Source of the DNA: Pirellulales bacterium
GTDB taxonomy: Bacteria > Planctomycetota > Planctomycetia > Pirellulales > Thermoguttaceae
Reading direction: 5' to 3'
Length of the DNA: 53,579 nt
Assembly: GCA_020846145.1 (NCBI GenBank)
Contig: JADLEL010000013.1
Coordinates: forward strand, 1 to 53,579
Part shown: piece after piece, positions 26,501 through 34,804 of the stretch
Position numbering within the stretch: the first letter of the stretch is position 1
How the letters are laid out: each line of letters opens with the position of its first letter
The notes under the pieces: model-generated
What the model saw: only the letters and a program-made list of their open reading frames with translations
Told to the model about the DNA's origin: nothing
Database searches by the model: none
Program-made: the position numbers and the translations under genes

Positions 26501-27824
26501 CCTCGTACTCGCTCTTCGAGTAGGGCGTGTGCTTCGAGTTGGAACCGCCGGCCATGATCACCTTTTCCGGGCAGTTCTCGGCGCAAAGGTCTTGGATATG
26601 CTGATTGTTCAGGTGCTTGTTGCCGAAGCCGATTTCTTCCTGGCCTTCATAAGACCACGGCACGCGAACGACCGAATTGCGGTAAGCTTCCGGCGTTGGC
26701 GGCGCATCGGCCCACACGAGCGGCGTTACCTTTCGCCCGGCTTGCCGCGCCACGCGTTCGACCAACGGAAGCAGCCGCTCCATGTGCTGCGCTTGGATAT
26801 CCTTCGACAAACGGACTTCGTCCAATCCCAGATGCACGAAAGGGCTGTTCAGGAGCGGAATCCATTCGCCGTAGATGCTCTCCAGCAGGGTCAGCGTGCG
26901 GGGGTCGTCGGGATTCAGGCTCGCCTTGCGGACATGGTAGCCGATGCCCGGATAATGCGTTTTTCTCCCGCCGACGGCCAATCCGGGGTAGGCGAATCCT
27001 TTCGCCGCCGAGTGGCCGAGCGACTCGATTTCGGGAACGACGCAGATGCCCAACTGCTCGCAATAAGCGACGAACTCCTTGAGTTCGTCGATGCCGAGCG
27101 CGAGGGGATTCTCGCGGCCGAGTTTGTTGGTCTTGTAGCGGACGGCGGCCAGTTCGTCGTCGCCTTCGCGAAAAACCACGAAGTTCAGCTTGAAAGCGGA
27201 GCAAATCCGCGCGATGCGCTTCATCTGGGCGAGCGAGTTCGGCGCTCGCCCCGAGTCGATCATGAACCCGCGCCACGGATAGCGCGGCCGATCTTCGATG
27301 CGAACGCCGGCCGCGGCGACGTTTTCGCCGCGTTTGGCCAGGAGTTGGCGAAAGGTCATGGCGGCCCAGAGCAGTCCCCGCGCGGACGCCGCGGTCGCGC
27401 TCGCGCTGCGGGCATCGACGCGCAGCCGATAGTTTTCCGCGTTCTCCGCATTCGCTGCCGCGGGGAGATTATCCGCATCGCGAAGGACGTCGGCAATTGA
27501 GCTTATATGGAATCGCCATCCGCCGCCGGCTTGTTGAGCCGCAACCTTCGTTCGCAGGCCGAATTCGTCCTCGATCATTTGCGCGAGCCGCCTGCCGATG
27601 AACCGGCTTCGTTCGCGGTCCGGTCCGGCGACGGTAATGGTCGTCTCGGCGGAGAGAATGAATTCTTCGGCTATCGGGTCGAGTTGACGTGGTCGCGGGA
27701 GGAGATGATCGATTACGGATTTCGCAATCCCGCCGGCTGGCTCATTGCCGAGCAATCGATGATCGACCAAGGCGCCAAGAAGTGAGAACGCGGTAAAAAA
27801 ACATGCCAACGACGCTCGTCTCAT
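23514..27824 (-). CDS. GH20-like plus GH78 (alpha-L-rhamnosidase) fusion enzyme
   Basis: 1436 residues, exported (N-terminal SLACFFTAFSLLGALV). The first half resembles GH20 hexosaminidases: a GH20b-like alpha/beta domain (about 40-180), then a barrel beginning YPWRGFMIDSGR (183-193) with the substrate-assisted Asp-Glu pair at D335-E336 (FVHLGLDEVRL; usual form HxGGDE). From about residue 556 (EYLRCEYRVDPLGIDILNPR) it is a complete GH78 rhamnosidase: N-terminal beta domains, DCPQRDERLGWMGDA (1019-1034) with the acidic catalytic residues, and IWERWDGW later. It would release rhamnose and perhaps an aminosugar from one polysaccharide in the periplasm. AAAGGAG lies 7 nt before ATG. It follows a URO-D gene on the same strand by 23 bp. 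Confidence 0.9.
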   Translation of the reverse strand: MRRASLACFFTAFSLLGALVDHRLLGNEPAGGIAKSVIDHLLPRPRQLDPIAEEFILSAETTITVAGPDRERSRFIGRRLAQMIEDEFGLRTKVAAQQAGGGWRFHISSIADVLRDADNLPAAANAENAENYRLRVDARSASATAASARGLLWAAMTFRQLLAKRGENVAAAGVRIEDRPRYPWRGFMIDSGRAPNSLAQMKRIARICSAFKLNFVVFREGDDELAAVRYKTNKLGRENPLALGIDELKEFVAYCEQLGICVVPEIESLGHSAAKGFAYPGLAVGGRKTHYPGIGYHVRKASLNPDDPRTLTLLESIYGEWIPLLNSPFVHLGLDEVRLSKDIQAQHMERLLPLVERVARQAGRKVTPLVWADAPPTPEAYRNSVVRVPWSYEGQEEIGFGNKHLNNQHIQDLCAENCPEKVIMAGGSNSKHTPYSKSEYEGAFRNLAEWARFGDARKNFIGLLVVQWSSNMLDLWVPDFLAGADVGWNPPREMPAFAPQMDRVHANLARLADASRPAPGEVDRPAWDGIWLKGRQWDKDILKSSQAQAPSPASVEYLRCEYRVDPLGIDILNPRLSWEMHDSRRGTMQTAYRILVASTPEKLTAEEGDLWDSGKVSTNDSAQIEYAGKLLASRTRCRWKVKIWDREGKESAWSKAALWTMGLLNPGEWKAKWIGRDKEPAKPEGKAIPIQGCSLLRKEFEIGRPIRRATLYASALGIYRMHLNGKPVGDDYFMPDWTDYNKRVYYNTYDVTELVKNGPNALAGILGPGWYSGAVGWWIEGKLYGKHPRLFAQLEIELENGERLLVATDDSWKGADGPYLEGELQAGETYDAAREIPGWDRPGLDETAWRPVAVAEKIAARLEAFPGVPVRQTGELKPAKITKPKPGIYVFDMGQNFTGVERLKVRGPKGTHVVMRFAERLNPDGSIYTANLRRARCIDTYILKGEGEEVYQPRFTFHGYQYVEIANFPGKPDENSLTGIALNSDIPLVGSFECSNPLVNKLYANIVLTQRANFLSVPTDCPQRDERLGWMGDAAAFMRTGTYNADVAAFFTKWLVDVDDAQGKEGDYPHFAPRAIDPAGAAAAWADAGTICPMTMYKVYNDKRLLEKNYPGMVKWIEYCRGHSKDLLRPAEGFGDWLSIDAKTPQDVFATAYFAHSAKLTADAARILGKAEDAKKYDELCEHIKAAFNKAYVTPDARIKGETQTCYVLALAFDLLPVELREQALTHLLDGIRSRDTHLSTGFPGTALLMPTLSRFGQTPLAYKLLLTETFPSWLFPVKHGATSIWERWDGWTPERGFQDPGMNSFAHYAFGSVGQWMFQTVAGIDLAEPGYRKIVIRPELGEGLDWVKAGYRSQQGTIRSAWRKEGGKMSLDVTIPANAAAKVYLPRCKDVSPETVIESGKPLAGVSEITVKKGDSGIVLELGAGEYRFVMPWKD

Positions 27825-27847
27825 GGCGTAACTCCTTTTTCGTAGGT

Positions 27848-28906
27848 TCAGAGGAATAATGGTCGCGACCTAACGAGCCACTCGCGGAGGATATCGAGGG
27901 GGTACTGCGGCTCGAGGTGGAAGACGATTTCCAGCGGGCCGCCTCGATTCTCGGCCGACAGGGTTGTCGTCCAGGCGATTAAATCATCCAGCGAACCGCC
28001 AGTCAGCAATTTGACCGGGGGCGCGATGCTGACGGGGAAATCGAGGCCGAATATGCCGCGGACGCGCGCCAGCGATGTCGTGCCGCCGAGATCGATATCG
28101 GCGACCGCGGGAATATCGCGGGCGGGTTGCAGAATGTGGTCGCTCGGCCCGCACGAGTGCAGGCGGACGGGCGCCAGTTCGCGGCCCAGGCGGTCGAGCG
28201 TCGGGGCGACGAACTTAGTCCACTCCGCCGGTCCGATCATGCAAGAGGAGCATTCGCCGACGTGCAGGCTGCGGATTTCGATGCCGCCGAGCACGGCGTA
28301 ATGCCGCACCAGCGCAAGGTTGGCATCGACGATCCATTCGAGGGCCTGCCGGGCGCGATCCGGTTGCATGAGCATGTCCAGATAAAATTGTTCGCCGAAG
28401 AATTTCTGCGCGGTGGTCAGCGCGCCGTGAATGGTCGCCTGGCCCGAAGCGTCCCAGAAGAACGGCGGAATGGCGATGAGTTTCGGATCGCGGCGAATTT
28501 CGCGGATCTGATCGTCGAATTCGCGAACGATAAGATGTTCGAGGAGCGACTCGGGGCGGGGAAGCTCGGCGATCGGTTTGTCGGCCCAGCAGGCGGGCGC
28601 GATGTCGGCGTCGCCGCCGGGCTTGGGAATGAATTCCGCGCCCAGCAACATTCCGATGAGCAAATTGGGCTGGATCCCGCCGACGAGGACCTGGTTCGGG
28701 CGGAAATGCGATTTGCGGCCGAGGTTGCTCTCCGTGTGGAAGGCGTCGAGGTCGCTCAGGCGATCGGCCGTATAGGCGTGGCAGAGGGCGTCGATTTCGC
28801 GCCGCTTGAAGGGATCGAAATAGTAGTCGCGGTCGAACGAAACGCCGATCGCCTGGTGCATAAACGCCTTGGAGACCGAACAGCGAAAAGCGACGAGTGG
28901 TTTCAT
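27848..28906 (-). CDS. Uroporphyrinogen decarboxylase (URO-D) superfamily protein, paralogue 1
   Basis: 352 residues from ATG 28906 (MKPLVAFRCSVSKAFMHQ); an in-frame extension to 28999 exists, and no ribosome-binding site distinguishes them. The URO-D-like barrel shows FFGEQFYLDMLMQPDRARQA, then GGIEIRSLHVGECSSCMIGP, RLHSCGPSDHIL (the LHxCG turn shared by URO-D-like methyltransferases) and DLGGTTSLARVRGIFG. The HxCG and GE/C residues suggest a corrinoid- or zinc-dependent methyltransferase rather than the heme enzyme. It lies 23 bp upstream of the rhamnosidase fusion and is likely co-transcribed with it, pointing to a carbohydrate-linked role. Substrate unknown. Confidence 0.82.
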   Translation of the reverse strand: MKPLVAFRCSVSKAFMHQAIGVSFDRDYYFDPFKRREIDALCHAYTADRLSDLDAFHTESNLGRKSHFRPNQVLVGGIQPNLLIGMLLGAEFIPKPGGDADIAPACWADKPIAELPRPESLLEHLIVREFDDQIREIRRDPKLIAIPPFFWDASGQATIHGALTTAQKFFGEQFYLDMLMQPDRARQALEWIVDANLALVRHYAVLGGIEIRSLHVGECSSCMIGPAEWTKFVAPTLDRLGRELAPVRLHSCGPSDHILQPARDIPAVADIDLGGTTSLARVRGIFGLDFPVSIAPPVKLLTGGSLDDLIAWTTTLSAENRGGPLEIVFHLEPQYPLDILREWLVRSRPLFL

Positions 28907-29259
28907 GGCGCGTGAACGTAAGTTTGAGTTGCGGGGAATTCGCGGCACGTTTGCCGGCCGTCGAAATACCTCGGCAGGCAAGGCGTGATTCGAGCACACA
29001 ATACCATATCACATCCACTGCGGACGGCAAGACCCGATGCGCCTTGCCGGTGGGAGAACTGTTGGCCCGTTGGGCCGAAAAGATTTCCACGATCGGACCT
29101 TTCCCCAAGGCGTTGCCCTTGGGCTGGGTGAACGGCTGCTCCTTCGGAGCGAGGGAATAATAGCCGATAAAACGATTCGATCGGTTGCGGCAACGCCGCA
29201 TTTTGATATCATAAGCATATTGAATTGTGATATTTCCGAATTTTGGAGGCTCGAAAGCA
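28907..29259. other. Intergenic region between divergent URO-D genes
   Basis: 353 bp without a convincing ORF. A GGCCC/GGGCC palindrome lies near 29065. The right part is AT-rich (29200-29240) and is the natural place for the promoter of the plus-strand URO-D gene, but no hexamer pair stands out enough to call. Confidence 0.5.
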
Positions 29260-30426
29260 GTGTTCGACGCGGTTAAAACCAATGCGCGATCCACCCGGCG
29301 CGATCGCTTAATGGCCACGCTGCGGGGCGAGCCGGTCGATCGGCCGGCGGTTTCGTTTTACGAACTCAACGGACTCGATCAGAATCCCGACAATCCCGAT
29401 CGCTTCAACATTTACACGCATCCTTCCTGGCATCCGCTTATCGAATTGACGCGGGAGGAGACCGACCGGATCGTGGTCCGCGGCGTGGCGTTCAAGGAGA
29501 TCGATCCCGATCCGATCGGCCATTTGGCGAAAGACGAAACGTGGATCGACGGCGACCACCGCCATACCCGGCGCACGGTCGCAGCCGGGCGGCGGACGCT
29601 GCGGATGCAAACCCGCCGCGACGCGGACATCAACACCGTTTGGACCACCGAGCACCTGCTGAAAGACGTGGAAGACCTCGACGCGTTTTTGGAACTCGAC
29701 TTGTTCGGTTCGGAAGACATGGCCATCGATCCGACGCCGGTTTACAAGGCCGAGGCGGCGCTGGGCGACACGGGCATCGTGATGATCGACACGCCCGACC
29801 CGCTCTGCTTGGCGGCGCTGCTGTTCGCCATGGGCGATTACACGGTGATTGCCGCGACCGAGCGGGAGCGGTTCCATCGCTTGCTGGAGCGGTTTTCCGC
29901 AGTGCTCTCGGCGAAGACCGAAATGGTGGCCAAGGCGCTGCCGGGCCGGCTCTGGCGGATTTACGGGCCGGAATTCGCCTCGCCGCCCTACCTGCGGCCG
30001 GCGCTCTTCCGCGAGTACGTTTGCCGCTACGTAACGCCGATGATCGAGGCCATTCACCGTTACGGCGGCTATGCCCGCATCCATTCGCACGGGCGGCTCC
30101 GCGACATTCTGGACGACATCGCGGCGATGGGCGCGGACGGACTCGATCCCATCGAGCCGCCGCCGCAAGGCGACGTGGAACTCTCGTACGTGCGGGAAAA
30201 ATACGGCAAGCAGCTCGTGCTCTTCGGCAACCTCGAAGTCGCCGATATCGAGAACCTGCCCACGCCGCAATTTGCCGAGAAGGTGAAGCGCGCCCTCCAC
30301 GAAGGCACCGCCGGCGAGGGGCGCGGCTTCGTCCTCATGCCGTCGGCGTCGCCCTACGGCCGTGAGCTATCGCCGCTGACGCTGAAAAACTACGAAACCA
30401 TCATTGAGATCGTGAATAAACTCTAA
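29260..30426 (+). CDS. URO-D superfamily protein, paralogue 2
   Basis: 388 residues from GTG 29260, 10 nt after GGAGG (29245-29249). The N-terminus has the URO-D superfamily opening RDRLMATLRGEPVDRPAVSF. Further marks are GIVMIDTPDPLCLAALLF, RIYGPEFASPPYLRPALFREYV and YARIHSHGRLRDILDDI, where other members have the HxCG turn (here HSHG), then DGLDPIEPPPQGDVEL and VLFGNLEVADIEN. It is divergent from paralogue 1 and differs at the key Cys (IHSHG against LHSCG), so the two probably act on different substrates. Role unknown; URO-D-like proteins in planctomycetes are often near glycosidases. truB follows 18 bp later. Confidence 0.82.
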   Translation: MFDAVKTNARSTRRDRLMATLRGEPVDRPAVSFYELNGLDQNPDNPDRFNIYTHPSWHPLIELTREETDRIVVRGVAFKEIDPDPIGHLAKDETWIDGDHRHTRRTVAAGRRTLRMQTRRDADINTVWTTEHLLKDVEDLDAFLELDLFGSEDMAIDPTPVYKAEAALGDTGIVMIDTPDPLCLAALLFAMGDYTVIAATERERFHRLLERFSAVLSAKTEMVAKALPGRLWRIYGPEFASPPYLRPALFREYVCRYVTPMIEAIHRYGGYARIHSHGRLRDILDDIAAMGADGLDPIEPPPQGDVELSYVREKYGKQLVLFGNLEVADIENLPTPQFAEKVKRALHEGTAGEGRGFVLMPSASPYGRELSPLTLKNYETIIEIVNKL

Positions 30427-30444
30427 CGCCGCCGCTTCGAGAGA

Positions 30445-31320
30445 ATGACAATCCAAGGTCTGCTCAATATCCGCAAGCCGTCGGGCATGACTTCGCGCGA
30501 CGTGGTGAACGTCGTGCAGCGGCTGGTTCGGCCCGCGAAAGCCGGCCATGCCGGCACGCTCGATCCCTTGGCGACCGGGGTGCTGGTGGTTTGCGTGGGG
30601 GCCGCCACGCGGTTAATCGAGCACGTGCAGCGGCTGCCGAAAACCTACGTCGGCGTTTTTTTGCTCGGGCGGAACAGCGATACCGAAGACATCGAAGGCC
30701 GCGTAGCCGAACTCGCCGATCCGCCCCGGCCGACCTTCGAACAGCTTTCGGCTGCCGCAGTGCGATTCACGGGAGAAATCATGCAGCGCCCCCCGGCCTA
30801 CTCAGCGCTCAAAGTAGCGGGTCGGCGCGCTTACGAGTTGGCCCGCAAGGGCAAGCCGGTGGAATTGAAACCGCGGCCGATCACGGTGCATCGCCTGGAG
30901 GTGAAATCCTATTCCTATCCCGAAGTGGCGCTGGAAATCCAGTGCGGCGGCGGTACGTACGTCCGCTCGCTGGGGCGCGACATCGCCGAATCGCTGGGCA
31001 CCGCCGCGGTGATGTCGGCCTTGACGCGGACGGCGATCGGCAATTTCCGGTTGGAAGACGCCGTCGATCCGGCATCGCTTTCGGCCGAAAACTTACCGAG
31101 CCGCCTCTTGCCGCTTCTGCTCGCGGTCGAGTGCCTGCCGCGCGTGGATTTGACGCCGGCGGAAGCCGTCCGGCTGGGAAACGGCTTGCCGATCGAAAGG
31201 CGAATTTGCCTTGCCGAAGGTTCGCAGTACGCGGGGGTGAATCCCGCCGGGGAGTTATGTTCGATTTTAGTCCCGCGCGGCGCGGACCGACTGGCGCCCG
31301 CATTGAATTTTCCCTCCTAG
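30445..31320 (+). CDS. truB: tRNA pseudouridine(55) synthase
   Basis: 291 residues, usual length. Catalytic Asp in GHAGTLDPLATGVL (motif II), with LNIRKPSGMTSRDVV (motif I), RPPAYSALKVAGRRAYELAR and VALEIQCGGGTYVRSLGRD (motif III). It isomerises U55 in the T-loop of most tRNAs. It begins 18 bp after a URO-D gene, with which it probably shares a transcript; the usual rbfA-truB-ribF neighbours are absent. A 91-bp MITE-like element starts 6 bp after the stop codon. Confidence 0.96.
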   Translation: MTIQGLLNIRKPSGMTSRDVVNVVQRLVRPAKAGHAGTLDPLATGVLVVCVGAATRLIEHVQRLPKTYVGVFLLGRNSDTEDIEGRVAELADPPRPTFEQLSAAAVRFTGEIMQRPPAYSALKVAGRRAYELARKGKPVELKPRPITVHRLEVKSYSYPEVALEIQCGGGTYVRSLGRDIAESLGTAAVMSALTRTAIGNFRLEDAVDPASLSAENLPSRLLPLLLAVECLPRVDLTPAEAVRLGNGLPIERRICLAEGSQYAGVNPAGELCSILVPRGADRLAPALNFPS

Positions 31321-31325
31321 CCGGG

Positions 31326-31416
31326 ATTATTCATAAACATCGTAGATGCGGCATCCTGCCGCATTTTAGGCAAAAGCGGCAAGATACCGCTTCTACAAAT
31401 CGCTTTTATGAATAAT
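31326..31416. repeat. 91-bp MITE-like element, copy 2
   Basis: Terminal inverted repeats ATTATTCATAAA (31326-31337) and TTTATGAATAAT (31405-31416). Its reverse complement matches copy 1 (15552-15642) at 88 of 91 positions. Confidence 0.93.
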
Positions 31417-31428
31417 GCGGGCTAGAAC

Positions 31429-32283
31429 ATGAACTCTCACCTTTTGGCGTTGCTGCTGCTGTCGATCACCGCGGTCTGGGGCTATACGTTCACGGTCGTC
31501 AAGGAGGCCGCGTCGGCTTACGGAGTCGCCTCGTTCCTGACGCTTCGCTTCGCGATCGGACTCCTCTGTCTCGGCCTTCTCGGCTGGAGGCGAGTGAGCA
31601 AGAAGGCGCTGCTCGCGGGAGGAGGCATCGGCATCGCGCTGGCCGCGGGCTATTATTTCCAAACCCTCGGATTGCGCTACACCACGCCCACCAACAGCGG
31701 CTTGATTACGAGCATCTTGGTGATCGCCGCGCCGCTGCTCAACCGGCTGCTATTCGGCGTGCATACCCGGCCGCTGCTCTGGGCGGCGCTTGGTTTGACG
31801 ATGCTGGGCATGACTTTATTGACCGGATTCGGTTGGAGCGCGCCGGCGCGGGGCGACTTGTTGACGTTGATCGCGGCCGTCAGCTTCGGACTGCACATCG
31901 TGTTGTTGGATCGTTTTTCCAAGCATTACGATACCCTGGCCCTGACCATCGGGCAAACGGCCGCGAGCGCGGTGCTTTTCGCCGCCGTTTGGCCGGCGAC
32001 CGATGCGTTCGCTTGGCCGAGTGGCGAGGTTTGGAAGGCGATTCTCCTGACCGGAATCGTCGCCACCGCGCTGGGCTTCTACGTGCAGACGCTGGCCCAA
32101 AGGCGGTTGCCGGCGGCGAGGATCGTCGTCATCCTCTCCCTGGAAGCCGTCTTCGCCATGTTTTTCGGATACGTCCTGGCCGGGGATCGACTGTCGGGCA
32201 TCCAGGTCGCGGGAGCTGCTCTGATGCTCGCCGCGGTGGTCTTGGCGGAAATCGTGCCTGCGGTCTTTCAGGCGAAAGAATGA
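31429..32283 (+). CDS. DMT superfamily (EamA-type) transporter
   Basis: 284 residues, about ten membrane helices in two EamA repeats. Typical phrases are ITAVWGYTFTVVKEA (family N/T-rich first helix), ASFLTLRFAIGLLCL, YTTPTNSGLITSILVIAAPLL and ARIVVILSLEAVFAMFFGYV (second EamA repeat, with its conserved Glu). Such proteins export metabolites or amino acids from the inner membrane; the substrate is unknown. It starts 12 bp downstream of the MITE after truB, so its promoter, if separate, lies in or before that element. Confidence 0.9.
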   Translation: MNSHLLALLLLSITAVWGYTFTVVKEAASAYGVASFLTLRFAIGLLCLGLLGWRRVSKKALLAGGGIGIALAAGYYFQTLGLRYTTPTNSGLITSILVIAAPLLNRLLFGVHTRPLLWAALGLTMLGMTLLTGFGWSAPARGDLLTLIAAVSFGLHIVLLDRFSKHYDTLALTIGQTAASAVLFAAVWPATDAFAWPSGEVWKAILLTGIVATALGFYVQTLAQRRLPAARIVVILSLEAVFAMFFGYVLAGDRLSGIQVAGAALMLAAVVLAEIVPAVFQAKE

Positions 32284-32389
32284 AGCCTTCCGGCGAGTTG
32301 CTGGACATCCGGACCGCGGGCGTTATACTGATTCTTTCGCGAACGTTTGAGAAATAATCAGGTTTCGATCCGTGCGGCAAGCACTCGAC

Positions 32390-33082
32390 ATGACCCATTC
32401 CCTCCAAATCCTTTATGAAGACAATCATCTTCTGGCGGTCGTCAAACCTGCCGGATTGGCGACGATGGGCGCGGCGGCCGACACCCCGTCGCTCTGGAAA
32501 CTAGCCAAGGATTACCTCAAGCGAAAGTACAAAAAGCCGGGCAACGTTTATTTGGGCGTGGTAAGCCGGTTGGATAGTCCGGTGAGCGGAGTGGCGCTTT
32601 TCGCGCGGACCTCTAAGGCCGCCGCCCGCTTGACGGAGCAATTTCGCAGCCGGCGGGTGAAAAAAATCTATTGGACGCTCGTGGAAGGAACGGTAACGCC
32701 CCTATCGGGCCTGCTCACCCATCATATCGCCCGCGATGAAGCCAACCGGCGGATGCGGGTCGTCGGCGCTACCCTGCGAGGAGCGCGGCAAGCCAGCCTC
32801 GGTTACCGCCGCTTGAAAATCGTGCAAAAAAAACTCTCCCTCGTCGAAGTTGAACTGCACACCGGGCGGAAACATCAAATCCGGCTGCAACTGGCCGAGT
32901 TGGGCCATCCGATCGTCGGCGATCGCAAATACGGCAGCCGGCGAGCGTTCGGGGGGGGCATCGCCCTGCACGCCCGGCGGCTTACCGTGGAACATCCGGT
33001 CCGGCGCGAAAACATCACTTTCGAGGCCCCCTTGCCCGATGCGTGGCGACGGTTTGGAGTAAGAATGAATGATGAAGGATGA
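32390..33082 (+). CDS. RluA-family pseudouridine synthase
   Basis: 230 residues from ATG 32390 (a GTG at 32372 gives six more). Core motifs: ILYEDNHLLAVVKPAGL, then VVSRLDSPVSGVALFA with the catalytic Asp (normally HRLD, here SRLD), KIYWTLVEG, LHTGRKHQIRLQLAELGHPI (RNA-binding and active-site loop) and LHARRLTVEHP. It modifies uridine in rRNA or tRNA; the site cannot be given. It is short because it lacks the N-terminal S4 domain, so it is closer to RluA than RluD. The last residues (NDEG) and stop codon come from the start of a heptamer-repeat array, so the native terminus may have been replaced. Confidence 0.9.
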   Translation: MTHSLQILYEDNHLLAVVKPAGLATMGAAADTPSLWKLAKDYLKRKYKKPGNVYLGVVSRLDSPVSGVALFARTSKAAARLTEQFRSRRVKKIYWTLVEGTVTPLSGLLTHHIARDEANRRMRVVGATLRGARQASLGYRRLKIVQKKLSLVEVELHTGRKHQIRLQLAELGHPIVGDRKYGSRRAFGGGIALHARRLTVEHPVRRENITFEAPLPDAWRRFGVRMNDEG

Positions 33083-33264
33083 ATGATGAAGGATGAAGGC
33101 GGAAGGCGGAAGGGGGATGTCAGTTGTAACTCTATAATGGAATTGTGTTGTTGCATTTACTATCAGTGTAAAGCATGAACGAAACAACGAGTGCTGTGTT
33201 CTGAGTACTCCGTACTGAGTACAATTCCAATAAATATCGATTGCCATAATCCTATCCCCTATCC
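33067..33264. repeat. Three heptamer arrays between the pseudouridine synthase and kinase genes
   Basis: Array 1 (33067-33115): GAATGAT/GAAGGAT alternating, then GAAGGCG twice and GAAGGGG; it starts inside the upstream gene and supplies its stop. Array 2 (33201-33221): CTGAGTA, CTCCGTA, CTGAGTA. Array 3 (33251-33264): CCTATCC twice, ending 2 bp before the kinase ATG. All are in strict 7-nt register with different unit sequences. Confidence 0.85.
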
Positions 33265-33266
33265 CC

Positions 33267-34727
33267 ATGCCTTCCGGCAAACGATCGGTTTTCGAAAAAT
33301 GCGCGTTGGCCAGCGGGTTGCTCGACGAAATGCAGCTCGATGACGCCCGGGCAACCGTGCGCTGGTCGCAAGGGGATGAAGCCGATCCCAGCGCTCCGCC
33401 GAGCGACCGGCAGCTTGCCGAGCGACTGGTGGAAATGAACGTTTTGAACGCCTGGCAAGCCAAACAACTGCTCGACAGCCGCACGAAATTCGATCTGAAT
33501 CAATATCGGATCGTGGATTCGCTCGGCCAAGGCGGCATGGGACAGGTTTACAAGGCGCAAGACAGCGAATCCGGCCGCATCGTGGCGGTGAAAGTGCTGC
33601 CGCGCGACAAATCAACGCCCGAGGCGATCGCCAATTTCACCCGCGAAATCCGCACTTTGGCCAGTTTGGACCACCCTCGGCTGGTCGCTGCGTTGAACGC
33701 GGGGCGAGATGGGAAAGTGCATTTTCTGGTAACCGAATACGTTCCGGGGACGGACTTGCGAAAGCTGGTCCGCCGCGAAGGGCCGCTGGGGATGACCGCC
33801 GCCGCGAACATCATCTATCAAGCGGCGGAAGGCTTGGAGTATGCTCACCATCAAGGCATGATCCACCGGGACGTGAAGCCCGGCAACGTGCTGGTTACGC
33901 CGGAAGGCGAGGCGAAACTCTCCGACCTGGGTCTTGCCGGCCCGCTGGAAGGCGGCCAAGAGAGCGATCCCCGCTTCGGGAAGATCGTCGGCACGGCGGA
34001 TTACCTCTCGCCCGACCAGATCGCTTCGCCGTGGTCGCCCACGCCGGCATGGGACATCTACGCGCTGGGTTGCACGCTGTATTACGCGGTGACGGGCAAG
34101 GTTCCCTTTCCGGGCGGCACGACTGCCGATAAAGCAATGGCGCATTGCAAGCTGCGACCGTTGGATCCGCGGCGATTGAATCCGCGGCTGACGGCCGAAT
34201 TCGTCGATATGATGGCCGACATGATGGCCAAGGACGCCGCGCAGCGGATTCCCTCAGCCGCGGCCGTTCGGGAACGCTTGAAACCGTGGTTGCCGGGCGG
34301 TCCCCTAGCCGACGCGGCGACTACCGCGGTCGGTTCCGCGACGAGAAGCCCATCGCCCCTCGACGCGCCGCCGGATACCTCCGTTCCCCCGCCGCCGCTC
34401 GCCCCGCCGCGCGTTGCCGCTCGACCGATCGCGATGCCGCCGCTGAGGCGTCCCGCGCCGCGCGCGGAAAAAACGCCGCTTGCCGATACGAAATTGGATT
34501 TTCCCGAACTGCCCCAGGTCTCCGATAGTTCCGAGAGCAGCGCGAGTCCGCCGGCGCTCTATTTGGATTCGGGCGACGAAGAAGATTCATCGACGCTGGA
34601 AATGCAGATTCCGGAAGCCGACTCGTGGAGCCGCCACCTGCAGCCGGCGCTGCTCTTGATGCTCATCCCCTTGACGCTCATCGCCGGCGCGCTGTTCGTG
34701 TGGGGGCTGATCGAGTTGTTGCGATAG
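33267..34727 (+). CDS. Membrane-anchored Ser/Thr protein kinase
   Basis: 486 residues. An N-terminal planctomycete-type helical domain (about 8-72, LAERLVEMNVLNAWQAKQLL) precedes a Hanks-type kinase (80-350): glycine loop LGQGGMGQVY, K109 (VAVKVL), E127, catalytic loop HRDVKPGN (200-207), metal-binding D220 in SDLGLA (DLG replaces DFG), and GTADYLSPDQ. A Pro/Ala-rich linker leads to one C-terminal membrane helix (LLLMLIPLTLIAGALFVWGL), so the kinase faces the cytoplasm and little protein is outside. All catalytic residues are present. It is convergent with the ExbB/ExbD cluster and ends about 77 bp from it. There is no Shine-Dalgarno; the start is preceded by heptamer repeats. Confidence 0.92.
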   Translation: MPSGKRSVFEKCALASGLLDEMQLDDARATVRWSQGDEADPSAPPSDRQLAERLVEMNVLNAWQAKQLLDSRTKFDLNQYRIVDSLGQGGMGQVYKAQDSESGRIVAVKVLPRDKSTPEAIANFTREIRTLASLDHPRLVAALNAGRDGKVHFLVTEYVPGTDLRKLVRREGPLGMTAAANIIYQAAEGLEYAHHQGMIHRDVKPGNVLVTPEGEAKLSDLGLAGPLEGGQESDPRFGKIVGTADYLSPDQIASPWSPTPAWDIYALGCTLYYAVTGKVPFPGGTTADKAMAHCKLRPLDPRRLNPRLTAEFVDMMADMMAKDAAQRIPSAAAVRERLKPWLPGGPLADAATTAVGSATRSPSPLDAPPDTSVPPPPLAPPRVAARPIAMPPLRRPAPRAEKTPLADTKLDFPELPQVSDSSESSASPPALYLDSGDEEDSSTLEMQIPEADSWSRHLQPALLLMLIPLTLIAGALFVWGLIELLR

Positions 34728-34804
34728 AAAATGCAAAGTTCAGCCGCCGCGTCCACGCGGCGCCAGAGCGGCTCGACAACGCATTGCGAAGCCGCGAGCG
34801 GCTT

